Assembly (NCBI GenBank): GCA_012295275.1
Contig: CM022672.1
Location: 11,767,904 to 11,831,903, forward strand
Source: Chrysomallon squamiferum
Taxonomy: Eukaryota; Mollusca; Gastropoda; Neomphalida; Peltospiridae
DNA: 64,000 bases
Direction: 5' to 3'
Position numbers and translations under genes: made by a program. The notes below the pieces were generated by a model that was given only the letters and a program-made list of their open reading frames with translations, was not told the origin of the DNA and searched no databases. Shown one piece after another: positions 1-12,935 of this stretch; the stretch's first letter is position 1; each line of letters starts with the position of its first letter.

Positions 1-1208
1 CATATCATTATTCAGTATTTATTCAACAACTTGTATTCACAAGTATAAATATGTTTCTTTCTATTTTAACCATTTACTTTTTTTATACATATTTTTCTTA
101 CATTTTTAATTTATATATATATATTTTTTTTTTGGCAAAAATTATAATTATTTGCACATTTATTTATTTTTTATTATTTATTTTATTTTTTTTTTTTTTT
201 TTTTGAATTTATTTATTACAATTCTAACAATTTAAATGTAACATTAAAATCACATATATTCAAAACCAAATATTAAATACTGAAAGAGATTTATAGGAGT
301 TTTATCACAACCGTTATCTTCTTTTTCAACACTTTTATAACATTAATGTGAGGGCATGTCCAACATCAAAGAACTGCTGTCAAACCCTACAGTAAATAAC
401 ATTCTTTACTTAACACATGCATCTATTAAATATTTGTTTATTACCATGCAATACTTCAATGACACAATAGGAGAAAAAATTATAAATGTCATAAACAAAT
501 CATAACCTATGGATCTATTAAATATCTGTTATTACCAAGCAGCTCTTCAGAAGCCAACAAATTTAAATAAAAAAATAAAAAAATATGATAAAACAAATAA
601 ATAAATAAATATATATGTATAATAAAACAATAAAGAATAATAAAAGTCACAAACAAATAATAACAAGTGGATTTGTTATAACCATATACAATACTTCAAA
701 AGACAAGAGCTGAAAATATATATAGATTTGTTTTCTAATTTAAAAATAATAACAATCATAAACATGTGGATTTATTAAATATTTTTTATAACAATGCAAT
801 ACTTCAATACCGTAAGAGTCATAAATTATTTTTTTATTTAAAAATAATGACAGTCATAAAGAAACTATAAGAATGAAAGAATGAAAGTGTCATGCATGAG
901 TAAAAAAAATGAAACTTGCAAACACAATAACTGCCTGTCCTCTTCAATAAAAAGCAAACTAATACTTTAATAACAGATCACAAATTCAGTGATAGATACA
1001 ACCAGTGACACAGAGACTTTGAAAATGTTTCAGGGTCAGGTAGCTTGTAGGCAAATGGTATCCAAGCAAGGTTTTTAAAAATGGTTTCTAAAAGACACCA
1101 ATAACTAACTAAAAAAGTAATAAACAAATAATGATATAAATCAGTTGTTTACAGATGTATATTAAAAAATAATAATAATACAAGTAGATAAACAAAATTG
1201 TACAAATG
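1..1208. other. AT-rich intronic sequence, nothing recognised
   Basis: Mostly A/T runs, TTTA and AATA microsatellite scraps and poly-T tracts. A motif 'ttattaaatat...ataac(c/a)atgcaatacttcaa' recurs near 420-460, 520-550, 660-700 and 765-810, which suggests a much-decayed tandem array with a unit of about 110 bp. No coding signal. Confidence 0.45.
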
Positions 1209-1640
1209 AACATGTTTGTCTGTGTATGTGTGTATGCATATATGCATGTATGTATAAGCATGTTCATATTTATTCATGCATATGTTTGTGTATGTATAAT
1301 AATTATTTGTGTATGTATATACCTAATGTGTATGTGTGAGTGAGTTAATGTATGTATGTGTATGTGTGTATATGACTGATATATATTGTTTGAGGTAAAA
1401 TAACAGTTCAAGTTACTTACGTATATACCTAATGTATGTCTGTGTGTGTGTGTGCATGTGTGTGTGTGTGTGTGTGTGCATGTGTGTGTGTGTGTGTATG
1501 TTTGTCTGTGACCGATATGTTTTATTTGTGGTGAAATAACAGTTTAAGTTACTTATGTATAATACCTAATGTGTATGTGTGTTTGTGTGTATGACTGATA
1601 TGTTTCATTTGTGGTGAAAGAACAGTACAATCCTACAAAC
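1209..1640. repeat. TG/TATG microsatellite embedded in a tandem array of about 3 units
   Basis: The phrases 'acctaatg' (1321, 1427, 1564) and 'tgac(t/c)gatat' (1373, 1509, 1592) alternate, each unit also holding 'aataacagttcaagttactta'. Units are 80-140 bp and vary because each holds a TG/TATG tract of different length. Confidence 0.75.
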
Positions 1641-2012
1641 TTAAAGACAGCTTACAGTAAGTTTTACTGTTTTGTTTTGATGTAACCAAGGCACCATTAA
1701 AGAATCTCTCTCACAACAAGAACTACTAGTTTCATCACATCCACATCAAAAACCTGCTCTATAAATAATCCTCCTCCATGTAACAACAACCTTGGACATT
1801 CTACCTTCATTCAGTTTTATTCAACAAAGATAATGAAAAATTTACTTTATTTATTAATGGTCAATGTCCTGCTTAACAAAAGCTCTTTATTTAATGGCTT
1901 GATGTGCTCTAAACGGCTTATCTGATGACTTGTACAACCATCCATCTATCTGCAGTGATATCCTTTCTACACATGTCATCTACAGATTTACTGCCCATCA
2001 GTATCACACAGT

Positions 2013-2305
2013 GGACAATACAGGAGAAATACAATGTAAAGACAATGAGTCTATGGCACGACAATATAACCAAGGCAAGACGGTGTAGCGAAGGCAAGAT
2101 AATGTATCCATGGCTTGACAATAAAGCCATGGCAAGGCATTACAGCTGCAGCCAAGCATTGTGACCATTTCCAAAACCACTGAAAGGGCTGAGGTAGACA
2201 ATATAACTGCAGCAAGGCTGTATAATGACTGTGAGACAGTATAACCAGAGCCCAGACAATACCAGCACAGCAAGACAATATAACCACAGTAAATGTGCTG
2301 AATGG
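2013..2305. repeat. Degenerate minisatellite, unit about 20 bp
   Basis: Variants of 'gacaatataaccacagcaag' repeat through the block, for example near 2012, 2040, 2060, 2118, 2199, 2255 and 2275. The block is less AT-rich than its surroundings and lacks stops in several frames, which is why overlapping open frames of 63-136 codons appear here on both strands. These are not considered genes. Confidence 0.75.
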
Positions 2306-2574
2306 TCACAGCAAGATGACATGATGGCCACAGCACTTTCTTTTCATGGACAAAGCAACAGCTCTCAACAGTGGCTCCACCTATTGAGGTAATTTGAGAT
2401 GCACGTTTTTCCAAGCTTCCATAAATCTGTCATGTTGGCAATGTATTAAAAATGAGTGGGTACATCTGTCCCACTGGAAGTTTTAATGCAAAATGTACTT
2501 GGATCTTCAGTAACAAAGAAAAGAAATTTTGAAAAAGGTAAAAAGAAATGAGAAGTTATGAATGTATTTACCTT

Positions 2575-2725
2575 CTGTGTAATGGAGGTATACATGAATG
2601 AACATAAGCATGCAAATATGCTTCTGATGTAATGAAAGTGTATGTGAATGTAATTCTGTTGTAACAAAAGTGTATGTGAATGTGCTTCTGTTGTAATGAA
2701 AGTATATGTGAATGTCCTAATATTT
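2575..2725. repeat. Minisatellite, unit about 32 bp, about 4 copies
   Basis: 'gtgtatgtgaatgt' followed by 'cttctgttgtaatgaaa' recurs at about 32-bp spacing (2637, 2669, 2702), with a more diverged first copy from about 2588. Confidence 0.75.
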
Positions 2726-4329
2726 TATTGTAATAGAATATGACATGATATTACAACCATCTGTCAATAAATGGCAAGTTATATATATCATGAAAACAAA
2801 TGTTGTGGATTAAATTGAAAATGATTCATAGTTCACTGAAGAAAAAGAATAAAAATTGTGATATTTAATAACAAAATTTTAATACAGAAAGTTGATACAT
2901 ACAAATACATACAGAAATGTATTTATTCACTTTCTACATTTCTATTTCCCTTGTGAACATTTTTTATTTATAAATTATTTTTGCCTTTGAAAATACACAT
3001 AAAGACCTGATTTCAAATAAAAGCATAATATTACAATTTATTTCAGTTTTATGTTGCTTATCTTTTTTTCTTTTTTTCGCCCATTTAAAACTGAAAAACA
3101 AACAGTTTAAAAAACCATCCTATCTAAACACTGAAAGATCTTTTTCTATGCAGGCAGACACAATTATCGTGTTCATTATAAAAAAGTTGAGATACCCTCA
3201 GTGACAGTTTCATGACTATGCTTTACTGTATTGATGATTTTGTGGAGTTTTTTCCCCCCTCCTAAGTCATGTATTTAGGAAATAAAACATGATTTCTATG
3301 GGTTTCAACTCCATAACATTTTCCCTTATCTGGTACGACATTTGATTTTACGTCTTTGACAGAAAACATTTTCTAACACTGTCAGCTAAAGGTTTATTCT
3401 TTTTTTTTCCTTTTCCCATTTATTTCTTTATAGGCTTGTTTTGTGTCAAACATAAACTTGATATAGAGCTTCAGCTAAAAACAAAATAAATAAATAAAAT
3501 ATTTTGGGTGAATTACAGCCATTTAGTTATTTTGTAAGACATTCACAGAACTAAAGACAATACTGCAGACTAGAGCACAACAACAAAGAACTTTCCAGTC
3601 ATAACGTAGCAGTTTTACAGCTCTGCAATAGTTTCCTAACAAACAGGCCCCCTCAATTAAAAGCTATTCTCTTACCAGCAGGCATAATAATCTACAACAG
3701 AAACATATATAAAATCTAAAATGTCTATTACTGGACCACAAATGTCAAGTATGGGGATTTCGTACAAAACAAAACTGCTTACTGTCCAGACAACATCATG
3801 GACTGACAACTTCTTCAGCCATAGCAACCAAGAACACAGTGGCTGAGCAGAAATATTAATTCTTGTTAACATTAAACTGAGCAATGGTCATCCATTTACA
3901 TCTATCTGAATTACTATTCTGTAAGTCAGATTACAAAATTAAACAAATAAATTAAAAACAATATAAATATATATATATTTTTTTTTTCTTCAAATTAAGA
4001 CATTTTTCCTTTTCCTATTTCTGTGATTTAATTTTCCTTAAGATATCCAGGAAGCTAATTATATAGGATCCCCCACAGATATAAAACAAAAACAAGCTGC
4101 AATTTATTTATCTCATTCTCTTGTCTCTGTGTCATTTTAAAACACTCCCTAGGTTCTGTTTATTATGGAATGTGTTTGATAGACGTATCAAATAGCCAAT
4201 TAATAAACAAGTACATCTGATATAAAAAGGCAGTTTGGTTTTCCTCTTTTTTTCTTTCATCAGCTAATTACCTAATACTTATGCTTTCATCCAGAACCCC
4301 CCCCCCCAAAAAAAAAGTTTTTGCAAGCT
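2726..4329. other. AT-rich intronic sequence, nothing recognised
   Basis: Unique-looking A/T-rich DNA with poly-T, poly-C and TAAA scraps. A minus-strand open frame of 70 codons (3672-3884) ends at a CTG|gtaaga donor-like sequence, but its translation resembles no discoidin receptor segment and it has no convincing acceptor. Confidence 0.5.
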
Positions 4330-5160
4330 TTTTGGGTGAATTTCTTTTCACCTTTATCAGCAATTTTATCAAAATATTTTTACTCTTTTCACACAGAATC
4401 TCATGTGAAAAGATTTTTTTTAAACATAATTTTAGTTACCTTTATGACGGAGGTTATTTTTAAAAAGATTTTTTCTTTTAAGTTTAAAAAAAAAAAAAAA
4501 AAATTTAAACTCTAATATAAAAACGTTTGATTAATCTTGTAACACATCTTTAAACAAAAGTGATTTCTTTTTTCACTCTCACCAAAATTTGTTTTTAAAT
4601 ATTTAAAAAAAAACAATCAAACATTCAACATATCTTTAAACAGTAGTATTTTCTTTCACCACTCCTACAAAATGTTTTAAAATTTTTTTTAAGTATTAAT
4701 GAAGAAATTTAAAGTCTAAAATACAAAGAAATTTTTGAAGCATGAATTTTACTAATCTTTGGTAATATCTTTAAACAGAGGTGCTTTTCATAACCGCACC
4801 TACAAAATGTTTTTAAAGTCTTTAAAAACAAATCTAAGATCTACAACATAAAGTCATTTTTTTCATCCTAATTTTAACTAATCTTCTAATATATCGTTAA
4901 ATAAAGAGGATTTTTGTTTACCCCACAAAAAATTAATTTTAAAAAAATTAATTTCATCAGTGTGAATTTGACTGATCTTCAAATATATCTTCAGTGTTAT
5001 TTAGCTTTTACCCTTCAACACATTTTTTGTTTGTAAAATATTTTTAAAATCAAATCTGATGTCTAAAATAAAGAAAGATTTTCAGAATTAATTTTAGTAA
5101 TCTTCTAACATATCTTTTTAAGCCCACCAACAAATTTAAAAAAAAAAAATCTTCTAAAAA
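4330..5160. repeat. Decayed tandem array, unit about 85-135 bp, 6 or more copies
   Basis: Variants of 'taatctt...aacatatctttaaacag' recur near 4546, 4631, 4766, 4891, 4985 and 5111, each followed by a T-rich stretch, 'acctacaaaatg' and 'tttaaaatctaa'. Copies are heavily diverged, so the expansion is old. Confidence 0.65.
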
Positions 5161-6889
5161 ATCTTCTAAAAAACTCTAAACGTCACTGATGTCTCAATCT
5201 TGAAAATCACCAAAAAGACCAAGAAACATCAGAACATTCCTGTCATGATTTCCATTTATCTAGATTCCATCTAGTAAACACATGAAACTCGAGAAGACCC
5301 AACTATTTTCTTTCAAAGGAAGACCTGACAAAAAAATCTTGCACAATAAAATGCTACCATCTGATAGTTGAGAATCCAACAAACATCCTTAAAAACACAA
5401 CACAGGGCTTCTACCATCTTTCAACAACTGACCTGGGAGTCAGGGAACAGGGGTGCCTTCAAAAACACATCACCAACCAGCTTTTCCAATATCCTCAAGA
5501 AATATGAAACTAAGACACCATACAAAAATAATCTTTGTTGTAATGTTATAGTAGTTAAAGTAGTTTGAATTTAAATTATGTACCACCATTAAGAAAAAAC
5601 ATTTACTCTGTTCTTCACTTAAAACTAGAATTGTTTTTTTATACTATATTCTACCATTACACAACCTGAAAAATAAAGAAATCTACTGTTCTGGGGAAAA
5701 ATATAATACCAAATAAATTTTTATTTTTTTATTTTTTTTAAACCTAGGTTTTCATTCTTTAACAAATAAAATAAAAAATACTATGAATGGATTTAGCACA
5801 AGAGTTTCTTGTAATGTTTGTCTGAGCTGGTTCATTAAGTAACCAGTGGTAAATGTATTAGCTTATTATCTTACAACACTGTCAAGTTACTGGCTCTCTT
5901 TACAAAATGTAATATCCCAATTCGACTTGTATAGCAAGACATTAATTCCCAGTCTTGTCTACAGAACTGAATAGCAAGACATTAATTCCCAATGCTGTTT
6001 GTACAGCAAAAGATTTAAAAAAAAGAAGAAATGAAATCAATTTTATTTCAGCAGTGTCAGATTTTTTGAAATAAAGAAAAAAAACTGTATTAAAGAAATG
6101 TTATTGTTGTTGTTGTTGTTATTATTTTTTCTTTATTACCATAATCTATATTAGATTTGCAAAAGCAGATTTGTCATTAATGAAACCTTCTTTTTCAAAC
6201 CATCATCATCATCATTACATTACATTATTATAGATATATCTTTATTTAAAATAAATAGGATACCTACTTTTATTACAAACTTAAATTTCAATAAAACATT
6301 TTTTATTGATGATAAATTACAATTATATGTGTTTGGGGCTGTTTACTTATGCTAAACCTGACTGTTTATTATCCATTGTCAATTCTGTCTTTATTTTCTG
6401 ATTTGTTTTCATTCCTTCTTCACTATTTACTCTTTTCTATCAAATTTATTATTTTCTAAATGTTATTTTTTCATAGTTTTTTTTTTTTTTTTTGGTTTAT
6501 TTTCATTTTTTAATTCTGTCATTATTAGTCATTAAGCAATAAAACCTAACATGGTCGCTAAACCTTTTCTTTCATTGCTGTGATAATTATCAATTTAATT
6601 CCCTGTCATAACATTTCACGAACTGTTGCCATTCAGACTGCTTCATTTTGTTATGAAAATCTTCCTTTTGTCCGATAATATGTCAGTGGCTGTGACAACA
6701 ACCTGTCTTCAATCAATGAAAATTTAAAAAAACAAAACAAAAAAACACCAATACAAAAAATAATAAAAATTAAAAAATCTCGAAAACAAATCAAGTTCAG
6801 GAATCGAAACACAGGAACAATTCATCCAAACATGTAAAAACAGGAATTCCATCGGCAGAACTTAATTTGGTCTTAATGAATGAAAACAA
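5161..6889. other. AT-rich intronic sequence with one short duplication
   Basis: At about 5930-6005 the phrase 'atagcaagacattaattccca' occurs twice (and a third, weaker 'tacagcaaaaga'), a short tandem duplication of about 40-45 bp. TTG and CAT triplet runs lie at 6102-6120 and 6202-6216, and a poly-T run at 6478-6494. Nothing else was recognised. Confidence 0.5.
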
Positions 6890-6910
6890 GGTTGCCACGG
6901 CAACCACGTG
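6890..6910. promoter_or_regulatory. RFX-type X-box abutting a CACGTG E-box
   Basis: GGTTGCC AC GGCAACC (6890-6905) is a perfect 7-bp inverted repeat matching the RFX X-box consensus, and CACGTG (6905-6910) follows sharing one base. RFX factors drive ciliary and neuronal genes in animals. It lies deep in the intron, so any regulatory role is inference; the perfect dyad in very AT-rich DNA makes chance less likely. Confidence 0.4.
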
Positions 6911-7722
6911 AAGATAAATACAAAGCGAAGGAACGGTAGGAAGTGTACAAGCACGATGACAAAGGAAGTATTTTAAGAGAAATAAAATTGATTGATTTCA
7001 TACAAGGGATCAGGTGCTGACATTTGAACATGGCAGTTGTGCCTTTGTGCCAGTTGAAAAAAAAAAAAAAAAAAAAAAGAGGGAAAATACATCACAGAAC
7101 AGCCCAAATATATCTCATAGCAAATGAAATGGATATAAGACATCATCGTCATTGATTTGTATTGGTAAATTCTGATCTGCAGTGCATGAAATTGTATAAA
7201 GTTGCTGGCATTAATAAAATTTTATGGCCCAATCTATTACACTATGTTTTCATTAGAAGAATTTGAGAAAAATTAATTTTCTTTTCCTCAATAAAGTATC
7301 AGGTTAACGAACGCAGTATTTCACAGAAAACAGCATGAATGGGCAAATACAAAGAAATGGCAAACAGATTTTGATGTTAGCAGAAAATCTAAAATATATC
7401 ACTGGAAAATTTTTAAATTATCACTATTTATTTTTTATCTTAAATCTGTCAGAGGAATCCGCCATGCAATTTCCTGTATGTAAATTAAAATTTTAAACAA
7501 TTTTCTTATTTTTTTAACAAATTTAATTTTAGACCATCTTTATCAACAGATAAATATTCAGTCCAGGAAAAAAATTTGTTTTGTTTATATAATTGCCTAA
7601 ATGTTATTTCAGTAATGTTAGTTATTGCAGAAATGCTATTATTGAAGTCTACACATTATAAGGGGGAAATCGTTAACTTTTTACAGGAGAGGTGATGCAG
7701 CCTGATATTTATAAGTTTATAT
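6911..7722. other. AT-rich intronic sequence, nothing recognised
   Basis: A poly-A run at about 7058-7078 and ordinary A/T-rich sequence; no coding or repeat structure seen. Confidence 0.5.
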
Positions 7723-7932
7723 ATAAATATATATATAGATAGATATAGAAATGGATAGATACATAGTTACATAGATATATAGATAGAAAGACAGATGGAC
7801 AGATAAATTGATAGAGAGACAGACAGACAGACAGGTATACAGATAGACAGATAGACAATCAGACAGACAGACAGACAGACAAACAGAGAGATAGATAGAC
7901 ACAGACAGCTGGATGGATGGATGGATGGAAGA
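7723..7932. repeat. GATA/GACA/GATG compound microsatellite
   Basis: Interrupted tetranucleotide tract, TAGA/CAGA-rich in the middle and GGAT-rich at its right end. The minus-strand open frame over it (7717-7956, Ser/Cys/Val/Leu-rich) is a by-product of the repeat. Confidence 0.9.
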
Positions 7933-8640
7933 ATAGATGCTTTTCATGCTCAACAATTATACAAATATATGTTTTTTTTATTACATTATTTTTTCCTGGT
8001 GGTTAGATTTCTGAAATAGTATTTTTAATGTAAAAAAGAATATTGGTCTTTATGAACAAAGAGTGAGAAATCCAGGTCTGCAGTCTTTACACCACCCCTG
8101 TAATCTGCACCTGGACTTCCAGTTTCTTCATTGTTCATTCTAAGAAAGGTAAGACACCAGTCTGATAAGAAAACCCTAAAAACTCACCACACATCAAAGA
8201 ACAAACTCCAGCTAAGGTTACTGGAGATTTTTGATAAATTAGTTGTTCAACACACTTTTTGGACAAGTTGGTAAAAGAAACGGCATAAAAAAAACACTTT
8301 CAAATGTATTTGAGAACCAGAAAAACTGCCAGTCACATTAATTTTTTAAATTTTTAAATGTTTTTTTTTTTTGCTTCACTATCTTTTTAGCAAGCTTTGC
8401 CCACAACAATGCATGTTAGAGCATGTCAAGTCTTAAGATGATTTATTTTGGCATCTTTACAAATTAAAGCAACAAAATGAAGCAACTGTGTTCTTTGTAA
8501 CTAATGTTTTGAATGAAATGACAGATGTGGTTTCTGTCAGGCTTTGTGAGTGTGTTTTTGTGTGTGTGTTTATATATATATGTATGTATGTATGTATGCA
8601 TGTATGTATGTGTATTTGAAGCTATGTATCTAGCTATCTG
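7933..8640. other. AT-rich intronic sequence with a TG/TATG microsatellite
   Basis: A TG and TATG tract occupies about 8548-8615. The remainder is unique-looking with no gene signal. Confidence 0.6.
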
Positions 8641-8689
8641 TGCATGTTTATATGCTTGTGTGATACACCATCCAAGATGCAGTGGTTGG

Positions 8690-8785
8690 AATTTGAAATT
8701 ATCTTAATGTACACTATACAGGATCAATCCCACAATTCAATACACTCCAGATCAGCCATAAAATAACTGAGCTATGGCTTGCTCC
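8690..8785 (-). mobile_element. Degenerate tRNA-derived SINE-like fragment
   Basis: On the minus strand 'ccatagctcagtt' (near 8778-8765) resembles a pol III A box, and about 35 bp later 'gggattgatcc' (8731-8721) resembles a B box. That is the layout of tRNA-derived SINE heads. The element's tail and target duplications cannot be delimited. Confidence 0.35.
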
Positions 8786-10654
8786 TTTCTAGTCAAAGTT
8801 TTAAAGATCTTTGAATTTATTGACAATTTTTTTATTTTTTATTTTTTTTTTTTATGTTTATTCTTTAGGTTTTATGTATTAATAGCCTTTCATTGAAAAA
8901 TATCTGAAAAGTCTAAAGAAAGAACAGCTGCTTAAGAACAAAAAAAATTAAATCTTTTTATTTCTACACCTGACTCCAGTAAACCATCCAGGAAAATGAA
9001 AAGAAGAAGGCTAAAAAAGAAAATAAAGAATGAAGTAAAAGAAAATCAGGCTTCTGCTGTATCATTCCGTATTACAATTTCCATTCTTAACTCGCTGATA
9101 AATGTTCAGGCTTGTCATTAATCAAATCCTCTTTTACTATACAAATAATGAGAGATTTAAAAAAAACAAAAAAACAACAAAAAAAACAACAACAATATTG
9201 GCTAAAACAGGGGTAAAAAATGTTTCTGCATTCATGTAAAAAAAATTGGATTAATAATTTCTCAGTGTTAGTATTTTTGCACTCAAGTTAAATGTAAATT
9301 AAAAAACATTTCAAAGCAATGAAAAATGTTCATAGATACTGTTCTTCTTTATTTTTTAATGTAATACTGAATCTTTATTTTAAAAGGATTGGTTATAATA
9401 AAGCTCTTAAATTTTGAGAATTTTTTTTTTTTGTAATAAAGTCTAAATAAAAATTTTAAAATTTAAGTAATATAATGTTATTCCTGATTTTTTTATATAT
9501 ACATAATGCATTTTATATGAAAATTATTCAAAATGTTGAGTTCTTAATACTTGAAATGATGAATCATTATGTACTATAAGTCAAAACATAAATTAAGTAA
9601 GCAGTGCAGAATTCTAATGAACATTTTAATTTGATATTTACATTTCCAAAAAATATATGTGGGATCATTTTAAAACATCAAGATGAAAACTGATTTAAAG
9701 CAATGCACCACAGACAGGTTGATTATGAAAACAACAAAAAAAGGGTATAAATAATTGATTTTGAGATTTACTGTTTATGAAATATGTTGAATATGTCTGC
9801 CAAAGTTAATCAAAAGCCAACATCATGTTTTTTAATAAATGATAATTTGTAATAAAATCTCATCATTGGTGTATATATATATAAAAAAAATAAATGCATC
9901 ATTTATAAAGTAAAAAGAAATTGACATATGTATACATATAAAAAAAAATTGTCATTTGTAAAATGTAAAAAATAAGAAATAAAAATTACAAAATCAATAT
10001 TTATAACATAAAAACAAAACTGGAGTGCAGGTGTACCCATCTCTAACAAAGATCTTCAGAATCCATTTTTCAAAAATTACTTCAAATATTGTTTTTGTTT
10101 TATTCATTGAGAGACAGGTATCATCATCTTTGATTTACACAGCAAATACCACAACAAACATATCTCTATTATAAAGAACTGGATGCTGCAAGCAGCAGGA
10201 TTTGGGAATACTTCCACATTCCTTCGTTTACACATCATGGCAAAAATACTGACCATTACTGCCAGCCATCAGCACAGTGTGACACCAATAATAAAAAGAG
10301 AAGAAATAAAAAGGAAAAAAAACACCAACAACACGTGGAACTAATAACCAAGGGAAATGATCAATAAGCTAAGACCTAGCCAGTGGATTCTTTGTCTTGT
10401 GCACAAACAAAACAAACGTCATTAGAGATTTACCATTCCACACATGATCAGTGGACCTCACTAAAGTCAGAAATGGGAAAAAGAACAAGGGGTTCCTGAA
10501 TGTCCAGCGACTTCTGGACCTATTTAGAGCCCATGTTAATGCTGGACAGCAAAAACAAGATGCAAATCAAAGCCATCTGTGGTCTGTGGTCTTGAAAAAC
10601 AAGCAAACTTTGCAACCATATGTCTTTTTATGTTGTTGGAAGGGATGCTATAAA
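8786..10654. other. AT-rich intronic sequence, nothing recognised
   Basis: A/T-rich with many poly-A and poly-T tracts. An 84-codon open frame (10451-10705) runs into a TG microsatellite and shows no recognisable domain. Confidence 0.5.
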
Positions 10655-10655
10655 G

Positions 10656-10699
<44 letters not shown>

Positions 10700-10780
10700 T
10701 TATGAATATGTATGTGTATATACACACAGATATACACATACATGCATAAATATTTGTGTGTGTGTGTGCGCGTGTGATGC
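10655..10780. repeat. TG microsatellite with flanking TATG/ACAC
   Basis: A nearly pure TG run at about 10656-10693 is followed by interrupted TATG, ATACAC and a second TG run (10755-10776). Confidence 0.92.
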
Positions 10781-11778
10781 AGACTTTATATATAGGTAAA
10801 GTACAAACATTAGTGAAGTTTTTTTGTTAACGTATTAAGAAGTTAATAATGAAAGCACACAAGAATGTGCATTTAAGTATAAATTATCCATGACAAATTA
10901 GTGAAAATGGCAAATTTCATTATATTCAGTTTCCTCCACAGTTCCTGCAATTAGACCTTAGAAATACAAAACTCATATATGAGCATAGGCTTGTGGGCAT
11001 GTGCATACAAGTGAATGCACATGATGTATGTTTTCGTTAATGTACACACTCTATTAACCTTGAACAACAGCAACTGACTATTCTGTACTGAAAATCTGCT
11101 ATTTGCAGAGATGAATAAAATATGTGTTTTTAGCAATGGCAGGAAAACAATTATGCAAATGACGCATGCGTGCGATTATTATCAAACCATGAATTTGTCA
11201 GAAGTGCTTTCCAGACAGTGTGTGCGAAGATCAAAAGACAGGTAAGCTATTTTGTGCAGATTCCACGCAGGTAATGGTGCAGATATGTCAGAACTCGGAT
11301 AATTTTAGCTTGTCGACTTTATGATAAACAAAGAGGCAATGATAAACAAGTAAATGTTGTGTAAAACAGAGGCAACAATCCACTGTAAATAAGCCAGGAA
11401 ATTAAAAAATGCAAAAAAAATTTTTTTCCCCTTTTTTTGTTTATACAAAAGCATGCACATTGACAAATTTATGGTTATGTTGCTTTTTTTTCTTCTGCTT
11501 TTTTCCTCCCCTGATCTCTGGTTCTGACGTGAAAGCAAAAAACCAACATACACATACTGAAAGACAACTGTGTGCATTTTTTTTTATATTTCTTCTGGTT
11601 GTGTATATTCCATCTGTGTGAGTATTTTATGAAAGAATTCAATACGTAAAACATATTTTTGTACTCTGTCCTGATATGGCACAAGCATTGTTTTCTGTTC
11701 ATTATTTGAAACACTGAAGATTGAAGCATTGTGAGTCTTTGGTACATAATTCAGAAACCTGTATAGTGTTGTTTGCAG
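10781..11778. other. AT-rich intronic sequence, nothing recognised
   Basis: Several overlapping 60-90-codon open frames on both strands around 11305-11747 are low-complexity (Phe/Lys-rich) and conflict with each other; no gene is called. Confidence 0.5.
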
Positions 11779-12052
11779 CTGTGTTAGAATGGGATTGTGT
11801 TAACATGTTAGTGAGAAGGGATTGTGTTAAAGTGTTAGCGAGAAGGAATTGTGTTAGAGTGTTAGTGAAAATGGGATTGTGATAGCATGTTAGTGAGAAG
11901 GGATTGTGTTAGTGTTAGTGAGAAGGGATTGTGTTAGAGTGTTAGCAAGAAGGGATCGTGTTAGAGTATTAGTGAGAAGGGATTGTGTTAGTGTTAGTGA
12001 GAAGGGATTGTGTTAGTTTTAGCGAGAAGGGATTGTGTTAGAGTGTTAGTAA
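11779..12052. repeat. Minisatellite, unit about 23-28 bp, about 10 copies
   Basis: 'gttagtgagaagggattgt' recurs with gggattgtg near 11791, 11818, 11846, 11873, 11899, 11922, 11951, 11979, 12004 and 12027. Some units lack the 'gttagagt' half, giving two unit lengths. The copies are fairly similar, so the array is not old. Confidence 0.9.
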
Positions 12053-12269
12053 TTTTAGTTAAAAAAAATTAGATTATCATGAGTAGAGACTGTGGGAACA
12101 CAATCACTTTAGTGAATATAACTCAAAAAATTAAACAAACCAAAAAATAGCAGTTTTTGTTCAAAAATAGATGTAGCACCTGCCACCTGCAAACTCCTGG
12201 ATCCATCCATCCTTTGTATATGTATATATATATATAAATAACATTTCCTATTTTTAATATAGATTCCTA

Positions 12270-12605
12270 CTGATGGTTTGTGTATGCTTACACATGAACA
12301 GAAGACATGACTGTATTGGTATCAACCTTTTGTTTCAGCAGTTTATAGATCTGCACTCAGGAAAAGACATCTTGTATTTTGTTGGGAAGATCGGTCCTGT
12401 GTTTACTGATGGGATGGGTTCCATATGGTGCAAGTCAGAGCACTTCATTCTCTCTTGTCAGTTGTGCTGAGTACTTGGAGCAAGTAGAATGAACTATCTC
12501 ATCAAAAGGGAAAGGTATACAGTCAGTGTGTGCAACTTCGGCTACTACGTCTACAACATCTTTTACAGTAGAGTGAGATGAGAAACACCTGACCAGGAGA
12601 GTTTT
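12270..12605. other. GC-elevated island, possible old transposon fragment
   Basis: This stretch is noticeably richer in G+C than its surroundings and contains CpG-bearing phrases such as 'acttcggctactacgtctac' (12535-12554). A 65-codon plus-strand open frame (12273-12470) covers part of it but no domain is recognised. It looks like a decayed dispersed element, without ends I can define. Confidence 0.3.
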
Positions 12606-12935
12606 GAAGTTGTTTCATGTTTTATTATTATAATTATTATTATTATAATTAGTAGTAGCAGTATTACTATCATTATTATTATTTTAATATTGATCTTGTT
12701 AATAAATGTTGCGTATCTTTTTATGTGTTGTAAGCAGGGTCTTGTTACTATATATGTATATTGTGTTTATGTATGTACATGTGTTTGTATATATATGTGT
12801 GTGTGTACATGTATGTATATATGTTTGTATGAATGGCTGTGTGTATATATATATATGTATGGATCTACATATGTACAAGTGCATTCAAAATTTTCTATAC
12901 ATATGTGTGTGTGTGTGTGTGCATGCACACGTGTG
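12606..12935. repeat. ATT microsatellite followed by TG/TATG microsatellite
   Basis: ATT/ATA-rich run at about 12623-12690, then TATG, TG and TATA tracts at 12755-12935. The overlapping Cys/Val/Tyr-rich frames are repeat by-products. Confidence 0.85.

Noticed and set aside
2004-2414. 136-codon minus frame with overlapping frames on both strands
   Set aside because: Lies on a 20-bp minisatellite that lacks stop codons in several frames.
3672-3884. Minus-strand frame ending at a CTG|gtaaga donor-like site, considered as the next DDR exon
   Set aside because: Translation lacks the GAWCP region and other discoidin residues, and no acceptor in the required phase precedes it.
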